From NCBI GenBank assembly GCA_021846965.1, contig JAJZWA010000019.1, positions 24,769 through 58,382 on the forward strand: a stretch of 33,614 nucleotides of DNA, read 5' to 3'. Each line of letters opens with the position of its first letter. Position 1 is the stretch's first letter. A model generated the notes under the pieces. The model was not told the DNA's origin. It ran no database searches and saw only the letters and a program-made list of their open reading frames with translations. The translations under genes were made by a program, and so were the position numbers. Of the stretch, positions 10,039 through 19,239 are shown in pieces. The DNA is from Pseudomonadota bacterium (GTDB lineage Bacteria > Pseudomonadota > Gammaproteobacteria > Burkholderiales > Burkholderiaceae_C).

Positions 10039-11268
10039 GTGAGCGGCGATTCCCCGGGCGCGCCTTGCGCCGTGCTCGTGGGCGCCGATGTGGGGCAGGA
10101 TCATCCCGACCCGCAGTTGCAGGAGTTGAGCGAACTGGCCGTATCGGCCGGGCTGCGTCCGGCGGGCCACAGTTTCAGTCGCAGGCGCCACATCGACCCG
10201 GCGCTCTACCTGGGGTCGGGCAAGGTGGCGCAGATCAAGGAGCAGGTGCTCGAGGCCGGGGCGGGCTGCGTGCTGTTCGACGCGAGCCTGTCGCCGGTCC
10301 AGCAGCGCAACCTCGAACGCGAATTCGGCGTGCCCGTCTGGGATCGCACGGCGCTGATCCTGGAGATCTTCGCGCGCCGCGCGCGCAGCGGCGAAGGCAA
10401 GCTGCAGGTGGAACTGGCCCGCCTGCGCCACGCGGCCACGCGCCTGGTGCGGGGCTGGACCCACCTGGAACGCCAGCAAGGTGGTATCGGCCTGCGCGGC
10501 GGCCCGGGCGAGAAGCAGATCGAACTCGACCGGCGCATGCTGGAGGACAAGATCAAGCAGTTGCAGTTGCGTTTGCGCAAACTGCAGCGCCAGCGCTCCA
10601 CGCAACGCCGATCGCGGCGCCGCGGCTCGCAGCTGCAGGTGTCCATCGTCGGTTACACCAACGCCGGCAAGAGCACATTGTTCAATGCGCTGACCCACGC
10701 GCGCGCCTACGCGGCCAATCAGCTGTTCGCGACCCTCGACACCACCACCCGCAGGCTGTGGCTGGGCGAGGGCCTGACGGCCGTGCTGTCGGATACCGTG
10801 GGCTTCATCCGTGACCTGCCGCACAGTCTGGTCGAGGCCTTCAAGGCCACGCTGGACGAGGCCGTCGAGGCCGACCTGCTCCTGCACGTGGTGGACGCCT
10901 CCAACCCGCAGGCCGAGCAGCAGATCGAGCAGGTGCAGCAGGTGCTGCGCGAAATCGGCGCCGAGCAGGTTCCCCAGATCCTGATCTACAACAAGATCGA
11001 CATGCTCGACGGGCCCGTGCCGCCCACGCGCCGGCAGGTTGCGGGCCGGCTCCGTGCTAGCATCGCCAGCTTCGATGTGAGCGCGCTGAGCGGGCTCGGG
11101 CTCGACGCCTTGCGCGAGCGCCTGGGCGAACTCGCGCGCGATCGGCTGCTGGCATCCGACGTCGAGGCCGAGACCGGCGCCGAGGCTTTGGCCGCGGTGG
11201 CCGCCTCCGATGGATCGGCCGAAGCCGAGTCCACGGGCCGGCAGGCCGACTCCGTGCATCCCGTCTGA
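10039..11268 (+). CDS. hflX: GTPase HflX
   Basis: HflX is a ribosome-binding GTPase that splits stalled or heat-damaged 70S ribosomes. The N-terminal HflX domain shows FSRRRHIDPALYLGSGKVAQIK and the glycine-rich GIGLRGGPGEKQIELDRR. A coiled-coil stretch follows (DKIKQLQLRLRKLQRQR), then the G domain (GYTNAGKST, DTVGFIRDLP, NKID). I chose the GTG at 10039, with AGGAAG 7 bp upstream, giving 409 residues. An ATG at 9949 in the same frame would add 30 residues but overlaps the hfq end, and that segment is Pro/Ala-rich and not conserved. It lies in the classic hfq-hflX-hflK-hflC order. The C-terminal Ala/Glu-rich tail is variable. Confidence 0.95.
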   Translation: MSGDSPGAPCAVLVGADVGQDHPDPQLQELSELAVSAGLRPAGHSFSRRRHIDPALYLGSGKVAQIKEQVLEAGAGCVLFDASLSPVQQRNLEREFGVPVWDRTALILEIFARRARSGEGKLQVELARLRHAATRLVRGWTHLERQQGGIGLRGGPGEKQIELDRRMLEDKIKQLQLRLRKLQRQRSTQRRSRRRGSQLQVSIVGYTNAGKSTLFNALTHARAYAANQLFATLDTTTRRLWLGEGLTAVLSDTVGFIRDLPHSLVEAFKATLDEAVEADLLLHVVDASNPQAEQQIEQVQQVLREIGAEQVPQILIYNKIDMLDGPVPPTRRQVAGRLRASIASFDVSALSGLGLDALRERLGELARDRLLASDVEAETGAEALAAVAASDGSAEAESTGRQADSVHPV

Positions 11269-11285
11269 CATTCCCTTCGTTCCCG

Positions 11286-12710
11286 ATGCGACTCGTTCCG
11301 ATCCGTACTCCGCAGCGCGGCCCGCTGGGCTCGCGCCCGTTGCAAGCGGGAGAAGGCGACCCGGATTGGGGCCGTGGCTCCCGTGGCGGCCCTGCGGGCG
11401 GCGACGGCCGCGGCGGCGTGCCCCCGGAAGGCGACCGGCGCAATCCCCGCGGGCAGGGCCCCGGGCGGCCGCCCGACCTGGACGAACTCTGGCGCGATTT
11501 CAACCGCAAGCTCAACGGCCTGTTCGGGCGTCGGCGCGGTGGCGGCGGAGGCGGGCTGCGCCCGCCGCGTCGACCCGGCGGCTTCCCGGCCTCGCCGCGC
11601 ACCCTGGGGCGCGCGCTCGCCGCGCTGGCGGTGGTGCTGGTCCTGGGCTGGCTGGCCTCGGGCTTTTTCGTGGTGCAGCAGGGCCAGGTGGCGGTGATCA
11701 CCCGGCTGGGCGCGGTGTCCTCGGTGGATCAGGCCGGGCTCAACTGGCACTATCCGGCGCCTTTCGGCCACGCCGTCGTGATCGACGCCGACACGCTGCA
11801 CACCCAGCCGGTGGGTGATTCCTCGGTCGGCACCCTCAGCGGGGCGCCCCGATCGTCCATGCTGAGCTCCGACGGCGACATCGTGGACCTGCGCCTGAGC
11901 GTGCAATGGCGCGTGGGCCATGTGCTGGACTTCGTGTATGGCGATCGGGATCCCGAGGCCGCGGTGTCGCAGGCGGCCCGCGAGGCGATCCGCGGGGTCA
12001 TCGGGAGCATGACCCTGCAGCAGGTGATGCACGGCGACCGCTCGACCATGGCCCGCAACGCGCAGGCCCGGGTCCAGAAGCTGCTCGACCGCTGGCACAG
12101 TGGCGTGCGGGTGACCGACCTGAGCATCCAGCGCGTGTCCGTGCCCGAGCCGGTGCGGCCGGCCTACGAGGACGCGGCCAAGGCGGTGCAGGACGCGCAG
12201 CGCCTGCGCGCCCAGGCGCAGGCCTATGCGCAGGAGGTGCTGCCGCGCGCGCAGGGCACCGCGAACACGCTGGTGCAGCAGGCCGAGGGCTACAAGTCCA
12301 GCGTGGTGGCCCAGGCCCAGGGCGACGCCTCGCGTTTCGACCTGGTCTACGACGAATACCGCAAGGCTCCGCAGGTGGTGCGCGAGTCCATGTACCTGCA
12401 GACCATGCAGGAGATCCTCACCAGCGTGACCAAGGTGCTGGTCAGCTCGAAGGGCGCCAACAACCTTCTGTACCTGCCGCTCGACAAGCTGCTGGGCGAC
12501 GGGGCCGCAGCCGGCGGCTCGATGCCCTCGGCCGCGGCGCGTTCGGGCCAGGCGGGGACGGCGCAGCTGCCAGGCACGGCCGCTTCCCTGCCGCAGCTTC
12601 CGGCCTCGGCCGCGCCGGCCGCATCCGCCGCGCGACCGGCTTCGGCCGCTTCCACGGCGTCCCCCGCGCGCGGCGGACGCGATTCGCTGCGCGAACGCGA
12701 CTCCCGCTGA
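11286..12710 (+). CDS. hflK: FtsH protease modulator HflK
   Basis: HflK is an SPFH/band-7 protein that forms with HflC a large membrane cage around the FtsH protease and limits its access to membrane substrates. The 474-residue protein has a Gly/Arg/Pro-rich cytosolic N-terminus containing the family motif PPDLDELWRDFNRKL. A transmembrane helix lies at about residues 108-129, and the band-7 domain starts at QQGQVAVITRLG. A long Ala/Gln-rich helical region follows (AQAYAQEVLPRAQGTANTLVQQAEGYK). The end is a low-complexity Ala/Ser/Pro tail. No Shine-Dalgarno is evident at the ATG 17 bp after hflX, suggesting translational coupling. The extra N-terminal residues before about 27 are not typical and the true start could be slightly internal. 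Confidence 0.95.
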   Translation: MRLVPIRTPQRGPLGSRPLQAGEGDPDWGRGSRGGPAGGDGRGGVPPEGDRRNPRGQGPGRPPDLDELWRDFNRKLNGLFGRRRGGGGGGLRPPRRPGGFPASPRTLGRALAALAVVLVLGWLASGFFVVQQGQVAVITRLGAVSSVDQAGLNWHYPAPFGHAVVIDADTLHTQPVGDSSVGTLSGAPRSSMLSSDGDIVDLRLSVQWRVGHVLDFVYGDRDPEAAVSQAAREAIRGVIGSMTLQQVMHGDRSTMARNAQARVQKLLDRWHSGVRVTDLSIQRVSVPEPVRPAYEDAAKAVQDAQRLRAQAQAYAQEVLPRAQGTANTLVQQAEGYKSSVVAQAQGDASRFDLVYDEYRKAPQVVRESMYLQTMQEILTSVTKVLVSSKGANNLLYLPLDKLLGDGAAAGGSMPSAAARSGQAGTAQLPGTAASLPQLPASAAPAASAARPASAASTASPARGGRDSLRERDSR

Positions 12711-12744
12711 ATACCCTGCGCACCTCGAAACCAGGCAGCTGTCG

Positions 12745-13644
12745 ATGAACCGTTTCGCCCTTGCCGTTCTCGCCGTCGTGCTCGCGCTGGCGGCCGCCAG
12801 CTCGAGTCTGTTCGTGGTCAACCGTGGCCAGTTCGGCGCGGTCTACGCGATGGGCCGCCTCGAGCGCGTGCAAACCGAGCCGGGCCTGTATTTCAAATGG
12901 CCGGCGCCGATCGAGAACGTGGTGTTGCTGGATCGCCGTCTGCGCACCCTGCGCAGTGTGCAGCCCGATGCCTTCGCCACGCGCGGCAAGGACGACCTGG
13001 TGGCCAGTTGGTTCGTCAAGTGGCGCATCCAGGATCCCCAGGCCTACCTGCGCAGCTTCGGCGCCGGCGAATCCGCGGCGGATGACCGCATCGGAGCCGC
13101 GCTGCGCTCGCAGCTGGGCTCCGACCTGGCGGCGCTGGAGCTGCACCAGGTGCTGGCGCAGCAGGACGGCAAGCTGGAATCCAGGCTCGCCTCCCAGCTC
13201 GCCGGGACCCTGCGTGCCAGCGGCATCGAGGTGGTCGACACCGGGCTCACCGAACTGGACTACACGGCCGACGTGACGGACGCCGTGTATCGACGCATGG
13301 CCGCCGCGCGCAAGCTGGAAGCCGACCAGACCCGCGCGCAGGGCCAGGCGCAGGCCGACAAGATCCGCGCCGAGGCCGACAAGCAACGCGAAGTGCTGCT
13401 GGCGCAGGCCTATCGCAAGGCCCAGACCCTGAAGGGCGAGGGCGACGCACAGGCCGCGCGCATCTACGCGGCCTCCTTCGGCAAGGACCCGGAGTTCGCC
13501 GCCTTCTACCGCAGCCTGGAGGCCTACCGCGCGAGCTTCCACAGCCGCAGTGACGTCATGGTGCTCGACCCCTCGAGCGACTTTTTCCGGTTCATGCGCA
13601 GCCCGGGCGGCAAGCCCGGGCCGGATGGCGTGCACAAGCGCTGA
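12745..13644 (+). CDS. hflC: FtsH protease modulator HflC
   Basis: HflC is the partner of HflK in the inner-membrane HflKC cage that regulates FtsH. The 299-residue protein has an N-terminal membrane anchor (FALAVLAVVLALAAASSSLFVV), then the SPFH domain beginning VNRGQFGAVYAMGRLERV. The helical region RAQGQAQADKIRAEADKQRE follows, and the family-typical end contains DVMVLDPSSDFFRFM. It starts 34 bp after hflK. In several proteobacteria a short DUF2065 gene follows hflC; here only 93 bp separate it from hisZ, too little for that gene. Confidence 0.96.
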   Translation: MNRFALAVLAVVLALAAASSSLFVVNRGQFGAVYAMGRLERVQTEPGLYFKWPAPIENVVLLDRRLRTLRSVQPDAFATRGKDDLVASWFVKWRIQDPQAYLRSFGAGESAADDRIGAALRSQLGSDLAALELHQVLAQQDGKLESRLASQLAGTLRASGIEVVDTGLTELDYTADVTDAVYRRMAAARKLEADQTRAQGQAQADKIRAEADKQREVLLAQAYRKAQTLKGEGDAQAARIYAASFGKDPEFAAFYRSLEAYRASFHSRSDVMVLDPSSDFFRFMRSPGGKPGPDGVHKR

Positions 13645-13664
13645 AACGCCAGGGGCTTGCGCCC

Positions 13665-13695
13665 TTGGCCCCGGACCGCCCCCAAGCCCTAGAAT
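13665..13695 (+). promoter_or_regulatory. Candidate promoter upstream of hisZ
   Basis: TAGAAT at 13690-13695 resembles a sigma-70 -10 box, with TTGGCC at 13665-13670 as a weak -35 at 19 bp spacing. It lies between hflC and hisZ and would allow hisZ-purA transcription independent of the hfl genes. The same TAGAAT hexamer occurs before yfgM. Confidence 0.4.
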
Positions 13696-13737
13696 GCGGG
13701 CTGGTTTTTTCGAACATCCTGGTTCCCTTTGCCCTGC

Positions 13738-14910
13738 ATGACTGCCTGGCTGCTCCCCGAGCGCTTCTCCGACGTGCTGCCCCGCGAGGCCGCGGCCATC
13801 GAGCAGCTGCGCCGCACCCTGCTCGACCACGCCGCCAGCCACGGTTACGAGCTGGTGATCCCGCCCCTGCTCGAGTACGTCGATTCCCTGCTGTCGGGAA
13901 CCGGCCAGGACCTGGAGCAGCAGACCTTCCGGCTGGTCGATCAGGCCGGCGGGCAGACCCTGGGCCTGCGCGCCGACATGACGCCCCAGGCCGCGCGCAT
14001 CGACGCGCACCTGCTCAATCGACAGGGGCTGGTGCGCCTGTGCTACTGCGACAGCATCGTCCACACCCACGCGCAGGGCGTGTACGCCACGCGCCAGCCG
14101 CTGCAGTTCGGCGTCGAGCTGTACGGCCATGGCGGGATCGAGGCCGACCTGGAAGTGCAGCGCCTGGCCCTGCACAGCCTGCGCCTGGCCGGTTTCGAGC
14201 GCCTGGCGCTGGGGCTGTCGGACGCGCGCCTGGTGCGCGGCGTGCTGGGCGGCCTGGTGGCCGGGCCGCTGCGCCTGTCGGCGATGCTCGAGGCGCTGTC
14301 GCGCAAGGACGTGCCGCGCCTGCGCGAACTCACCGCGGCCTTGCCGCAGGCCCAGCGCGAGCCCATCCTGGCGCTGACCGAGCTGTTCGGCGATGCCGCC
14401 GTGCTGCAGGAGGCGCGGCGCGTGCTGCCGCCCCGCGAGCCGGTGCGCCAGGCCCTGGACGACCTGGAGCGCCTGGCCCGGCTGCATGCCCAGGCCGGTT
14501 GCGACGTGCAGGTGGACCTGGCCGACCTGCGCGGCTACCACTACCACAGCGGCGTCATCTTCGGGCTGTACGCACCCGACCGCCCCGACGCCCTGGCACG
14601 CGGTGGACGCTACGACGAGATCGGGGCCACCTTCGGACGCTCGCGCCCGGCCACCGGCTTCTCGGTGGACCTGCGCGAGCTGGTGCGCGGCATGCCGGCC
14701 GCAACGCCGCGCAGCGCCGTGCGCGCGCAATGGTCCGAAGAGCCCGGCTACGCGCAGGCGGTGCGCGAGCTGCGCGATGCCGGCGAGGTGGTCATCGAGT
14801 TGCCGGCGCATGCCGTGTTCGAGGGCGAGAGCTTTCGCCTGGATCGCGAACTCGTGCGCGGCGGCGCCGGCTGGACGGTGCGCGCTTGCGCGCGCCCCGG
14901 TTCGGCCTGA
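13738..14910 (+). CDS. hisZ: ATP phosphoribosyltransferase regulatory subunit HisZ
   Basis: HisZ is a catalytically inactive histidyl-tRNA synthetase paralogue that forms a hetero-octamer with short-form HisG, the first enzyme of histidine synthesis, and transmits histidine feedback inhibition. The 390-residue protein shows the class II core: WLLPERFSDVLPREAAAIEQ, the motif 2-like LRADMTPQAARID region, and GGRYDEIGATFGRSRPATGFSVDL near the C-terminus. It lacks the anticodon-binding domain present in HisS of this window. I placed the start at the ATG giving MTAWLLPERF; a TTG three codons earlier is in frame but unlikely. It is followed by purA, a beta-proteobacterial arrangement. Its HisG partner is not in the window. 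Confidence 0.95.
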   Translation: MTAWLLPERFSDVLPREAAAIEQLRRTLLDHAASHGYELVIPPLLEYVDSLLSGTGQDLEQQTFRLVDQAGGQTLGLRADMTPQAARIDAHLLNRQGLVRLCYCDSIVHTHAQGVYATRQPLQFGVELYGHGGIEADLEVQRLALHSLRLAGFERLALGLSDARLVRGVLGGLVAGPLRLSAMLEALSRKDVPRLRELTAALPQAQREPILALTELFGDAAVLQEARRVLPPREPVRQALDDLERLARLHAQAGCDVQVDLADLRGYHYHSGVIFGLYAPDRPDALARGGRYDEIGATFGRSRPATGFSVDLRELVRGMPAATPRSAVRAQWSEEPGYAQAVRELRDAGEVVIELPAHAVFEGESFRLDRELVRGGAGWTVRACARPGSA

Positions 14911-14924
14911 GGCGCGCGGCGTAG

Positions 14925-16292
<1,368 letters not shown>

Positions 16293-16358
16293 ACCGGCGG
16301 CTTTCCCATCCATTCTTCCGCGTCGCGAAGCGGCGCAAGAGGCACGAGGCAAGAGGCC

Positions 16359-16883
16359 ATGCTCAGCGAAGACGGCAAGAACATGTACGTGTCGTGGGAC
16401 GAATACCACGCCCTGATCGAGAAGCTCGCGCTCAAGATCTACAAATCGGGCTGGGAATTCGACCAGATCCTGTGTCTGGCGCGCGGTGGAACCCGCCCCG
16501 GCGACGTGCTGTCACGGGTGTTCGATCGCCCGCTGGCCATCATGTCCACGAGTTCCTACGGCTCGGGCGCGAACGCCGAGCGCTCGCGTGTGGAGATCGC
16601 CCACTACATCACCATGCCGCGCGGCGAACTCAGCGGGCGCGTGCTGCTGGTGGACGACCTGGCCGACTCGGGCGAGACCCTGCGCGCCGTCGCGGACCGC
16701 CTGCGCGCGGGCCCGCTGAACATCAGCGAGCTGCGCACCGCGGTGATCTGGGTCAAGGGCATCTCCACCGTGCTGCCCGACTACTACGTGGAAATGCTGC
16801 CCTCCAGCCCCTGGATCCACCAGCCCTTCGAGGAATACGACACCCTGCGACCGGCCAAGCTGGCCGAACGCTGGAAGTTCTAG
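16359..16883 (+). CDS. Purine-type phosphoribosyltransferase
   Basis: This is a type I phosphoribosyltransferase of 174 residues. The PRPP-binding signature VLLVDDLADSGETL is at 95-108 and a CLARGGTRPGDVLS loop at 39-52. An ending with WIHQPFEEYDTLRP resembles the xanthine/hypoxanthine transferases annotated next to purA in beta-proteobacteria. It would salvage a purine base to its nucleotide with PRPP; the exact base cannot be read from the motifs. An alternative start at the ATG at 16383 (MYVSWDEYHALI) is possible, since the first eight residues are weakly conserved. It is co-directional with purA and ends 7 bp from the convergent potassium channel gene. Confidence 0.9.
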   Translation: MLSEDGKNMYVSWDEYHALIEKLALKIYKSGWEFDQILCLARGGTRPGDVLSRVFDRPLAIMSTSSYGSGANAERSRVEIAHYITMPRGELSGRVLLVDDLADSGETLRAVADRLRAGPLNISELRTAVIWVKGISTVLPDYYVEMLPSSPWIHQPFEEYDTLRPAKLAERWKF

Positions 16884-16890
16884 CCGGCGC

Positions 16891-17748
16891 TCAACGCGTG
16901 CCGCGCCGGGCCTTGGCCGGCGGGGACGCGGACAGCATGGCCGGCGCCGCCTCGTCGTCGGCGGCCGCGGCGCCGTGCAGCCGGGCGATCTCCTCGCGCA
17001 TCTGGGCCAGTTCGGCACGCAGCGCCTTCATGTCGCGGTAGATCTCGTGCTGCAGGCGCCGTTCACCCTCGCCGATCAGGAAGGCCGCTACCGAGGCGGT
17101 GACCAGCGAGAACACGGCGTAGCCGATGACCACCACCAGCACCGCCAGCAGGCGCGACGAGGTGGTGGTGGGCACGATGTCCCCATAGCCGATGGTCGCC
17201 GCGGTGGTGAAGGCCAGCCACAGCCCATCGTCGAAGGTGTGGGCGCTGGGTTCGAGCCAGTAAAAACCCAGCCCTGCCAGCAGCACGGCGCCGGTGCCCA
17301 GCGCGAAGGCGTAGGCCACGGCGTTGGCCGCCAGCATGCGGCGCAGTCCGCTGAGCATGCGCGCGAACACCAGCCCCACGAAGGCGGCGCGGGCCAGGCG
17401 CACGAGCGGGATCCATTCGCTGTCCAGGCCCATCAGCGCCAGCCCCGAGGCCAGCACGATGAACAGGTTCAGCCAGTTGTACAGCAGGTAGCGCAGGCGC
17501 TGGCGGCTGAGCATCAGCATCGCCAGGGTCTCCAGCGCGAAGGCGCCGAAGATCAGCGCGTCCATCATCACGCCCAGCCCGCGCAACGGGTGCCCGGGCT
17601 GGAGCTCCTCGAAATAGAAGGAGGGCACCGCCAGCAGCGCGATGGCGATCATCAGGGGATGCAGGCGTTTTTCCAGCGAGTACACCCGTGCCGGCTCGCC
17701 CGGCGGCGCGCCGTTGAGTCCCATCCAGAACACCAGGTCCAGCGCCAT
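16891..17748 (-). CDS. Six-helix voltage-gated-type potassium channel
   Basis: This predicted inner-membrane K+ channel subunit has 285 residues. Hydrophobic segments lie at about 33-47, 62-81, 89-107 and 113-129 (an S4-like helix with Arg117, Arg120 and Arg130), and at 143-165 and 199-226. A pore loop carries the selectivity filter TIGYGD at 185-190. After the last helix comes a charged, heptad-like stretch (RRLQHEIYRDMKALRAELAQMREEIARLHG), probably a tetramerising coiled coil, then a disordered Ala/Pro tail. I chose the ATG giving MALDLVFWMG because the frame upstream is low-complexity Arg/Ala sequence overlapping the next gene; AGGG lies 11 bp upstream. It is downstream of the cbiX-ybiB fusion on the same strand, 83 bp apart. 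Gating is inferred. Confidence 0.88.
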   Translation of the reverse strand: MALDLVFWMGLNGAPPGEPARVYSLEKRLHPLMIAIALLAVPSFYFEELQPGHPLRGLGVMMDALIFGAFALETLAMLMLSRQRLRYLLYNWLNLFIVLASGLALMGLDSEWIPLVRLARAAFVGLVFARMLSGLRRMLAANAVAYAFALGTGAVLLAGLGFYWLEPSAHTFDDGLWLAFTTAATIGYGDIVPTTTSSRLLAVLVVVIGYAVFSLVTASVAAFLIGEGERRLQHEIYRDMKALRAELAQMREEIARLHGAAAADDEAAPAMLSASPPAKARRGTR

Positions 17749-17831
17749 GCTCGGCTTCGCCCTCCCTGGCCCGATTGTGCCCTGGGGAGGGCGCGCCGCG
17801 ACGCCGCCATGCGCGGGACTTGTGTGCGGGA

Positions 17832-19178
17832 TCAAGCCGGGGCTGCGTGCAGCCCTTCGAACAGGGTGCCGATGCGCCGCAGCTGCGCCAGCAGGGGCCC
17901 GGGAGGCGCCTCGCGCCCGTCCAGCACGGCGCGCGTCCATTCCACGGTCAGCGCGGCGTCGTGGGCCGCGGCCCGCGCGCGCAGCGCCGCGGGATCGTCG
18001 GCCGCGGGCGCGTCGTCGGAATCCTCGTGCACGCTTCCCGACGCATCCACCCGCAGCCACTGCGCCGCGCGCTCGGGATGCGCCGGCACCTCGCCCTCGC
18101 AGCCGCGCGAGATCAAGGCCGGCTGGCGCAGCGCGGCCAGCACGTGGGTCATGCGCGGCGCGTAGTCCGCGTGGGTGTAGCTGGCCAGCAGCAGGCTGGG
18201 GCCGCGCACCGGCGCGAGCAGCTTGGCCACCGCGTGGGCGCTGTTGCGCACGCCCAGTTGCTCGCGCCAGCGAAGCACCCGGCGAAGCTCGGGGCTGAGC
18301 TCCTCCAGGTCCAGATACACCGCGAGCCCGCGCTCGAGATCCTGCGCCGCCTGGTCGGGCCGCGCCGCCACCGGCAGGCCCAGCGCACGCCACAGCGGCA
18401 GCGTGTGCGCGCGTCCGTCGTTCTGCTCGGTGCCGAGCACCAGCACCGGAATTCCCTCGCGCTGCAGCAGCGCGGCCAGCAGAGGAACCTGGTTGGGCAG
18501 TCGCCGCGCGCCGTTGAGGCTGCTCAGGCAGACCACCGCGCGCGTGGTCGGCAAGCTCGGCACGGTGTCGAGTACGGCACGGGTGAATCCCTCCAGCTCT
18601 TCGGGGCTTTCGGACTTCATGCGCAAGGCCACCAGCGCCGCGCCGGCCTGCGCGTCGCTGAGCCGTCCCTGCAGCAGCCAGTGCATGAGCGTGCGGGCCT
18701 GGTCGGCCTGCAGGTCGCGGCTGCCGCGCGGCCCGCGGCTGAGCGCGTGCAGCCACGGCAGCACCTCCGTGCTGGGATCCAGCTCCCGCAGCGCATGTCG
18801 GGCCAGCGCCTGGACCACCACCTCGCTGTCGCCCGCGGCCGGCAGCAGCTCCACCTGCATGCTGGGATGGAGTTCGCGCACGCGTCGCAGTTCCTCGGCG
18901 ACGTCGCGTTCCAGGTGGGCTCCCGTGCCCAGGAAAAGCGGCACCAGGCGCAGCTGCCCGCAACCCTCCGCGGCCGCCGCCTCCAGGGCCTGCCCCAGCG
19001 AGGGCTCCATCGATTCCAGGAAACACAGCGCCACGTCGACGTCGGGGCGCATGGCGCGCAGAGCGGCCAGCACATGCTCGAAGGGGCGGGCCCATTGCGG
19101 CCTGCGGGAGCCATGGGCCAGCAGCAGCAGGCGAGGGCGCGCGCTGGCGCGGGAGGCGGGCGGGGCGGGAGCAGACAT
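17832..19178 (-). CDS. Fusion of CbiX/SirB-type chelatase domain and YbiB (TrpD2-like) domain
   Basis: The 448-residue protein is made of two families. Residues about 15-130 match CbiX/SirB sirohydrochlorin chelatases: LLLLAHGSRR with His22 and VPLFLGTGAHLERDV with His88 form the expected two-His metal site. Residues about 141-448 match E. coli YbiB, a homologue of anthranilate phosphoribosyltransferase that binds nucleic acid. Shared blocks include GAALVALRMKSESPEELEGF, SSLNGARRLPNQVPLLAALL, RWREQLGVRNSAHAVAKLLAP and SRGCEGEVPAHPERAAQWLR. The join is in frame without a stop. In other beta-proteobacteria the two are separate genes, often near nitrite/sulfite (siroheme) assimilation. The start at MSAPAPPASR was chosen because the upstream frame is not conserved. 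No Shine-Dalgarno is seen. Catalysis by the fused protein is unproven. Confidence 0.85.
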   Translation of the reverse strand: MSAPAPPASRASARPRLLLLAHGSRRPQWARPFEHVLAALRAMRPDVDVALCFLESMEPSLGQALEAAAAEGCGQLRLVPLFLGTGAHLERDVAEELRRVRELHPSMQVELLPAAGDSEVVVQALARHALRELDPSTEVLPWLHALSRGPRGSRDLQADQARTLMHWLLQGRLSDAQAGAALVALRMKSESPEELEGFTRAVLDTVPSLPTTRAVVCLSSLNGARRLPNQVPLLAALLQREGIPVLVLGTEQNDGRAHTLPLWRALGLPVAARPDQAAQDLERGLAVYLDLEELSPELRRVLRWREQLGVRNSAHAVAKLLAPVRGPSLLLASYTHADYAPRMTHVLAALRQPALISRGCEGEVPAHPERAAQWLRVDASGSVHEDSDDAPAADDPAALRARAAAHDAALTVEWTRAVLDGREAPPGPLLAQLRRIGTLFEGLHAAPA

Positions 19179-19239
19179 GGTGGAAAGGGCGCGCGGGTAC
19201 CAGCCCGGATTGTGCGTGCCGCGCGGATTTCCTGCCGCC

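Noticed and set aside
16891-19095. Single 734-residue minus-strand protein spanning the potassium channel and the chelatase fusion
   Set aside because: Only the last 285 residues form a real protein (the channel). The upstream part is Arg/Ala/Gly-rich and overlaps the cbiX-ybiB gene in another frame.
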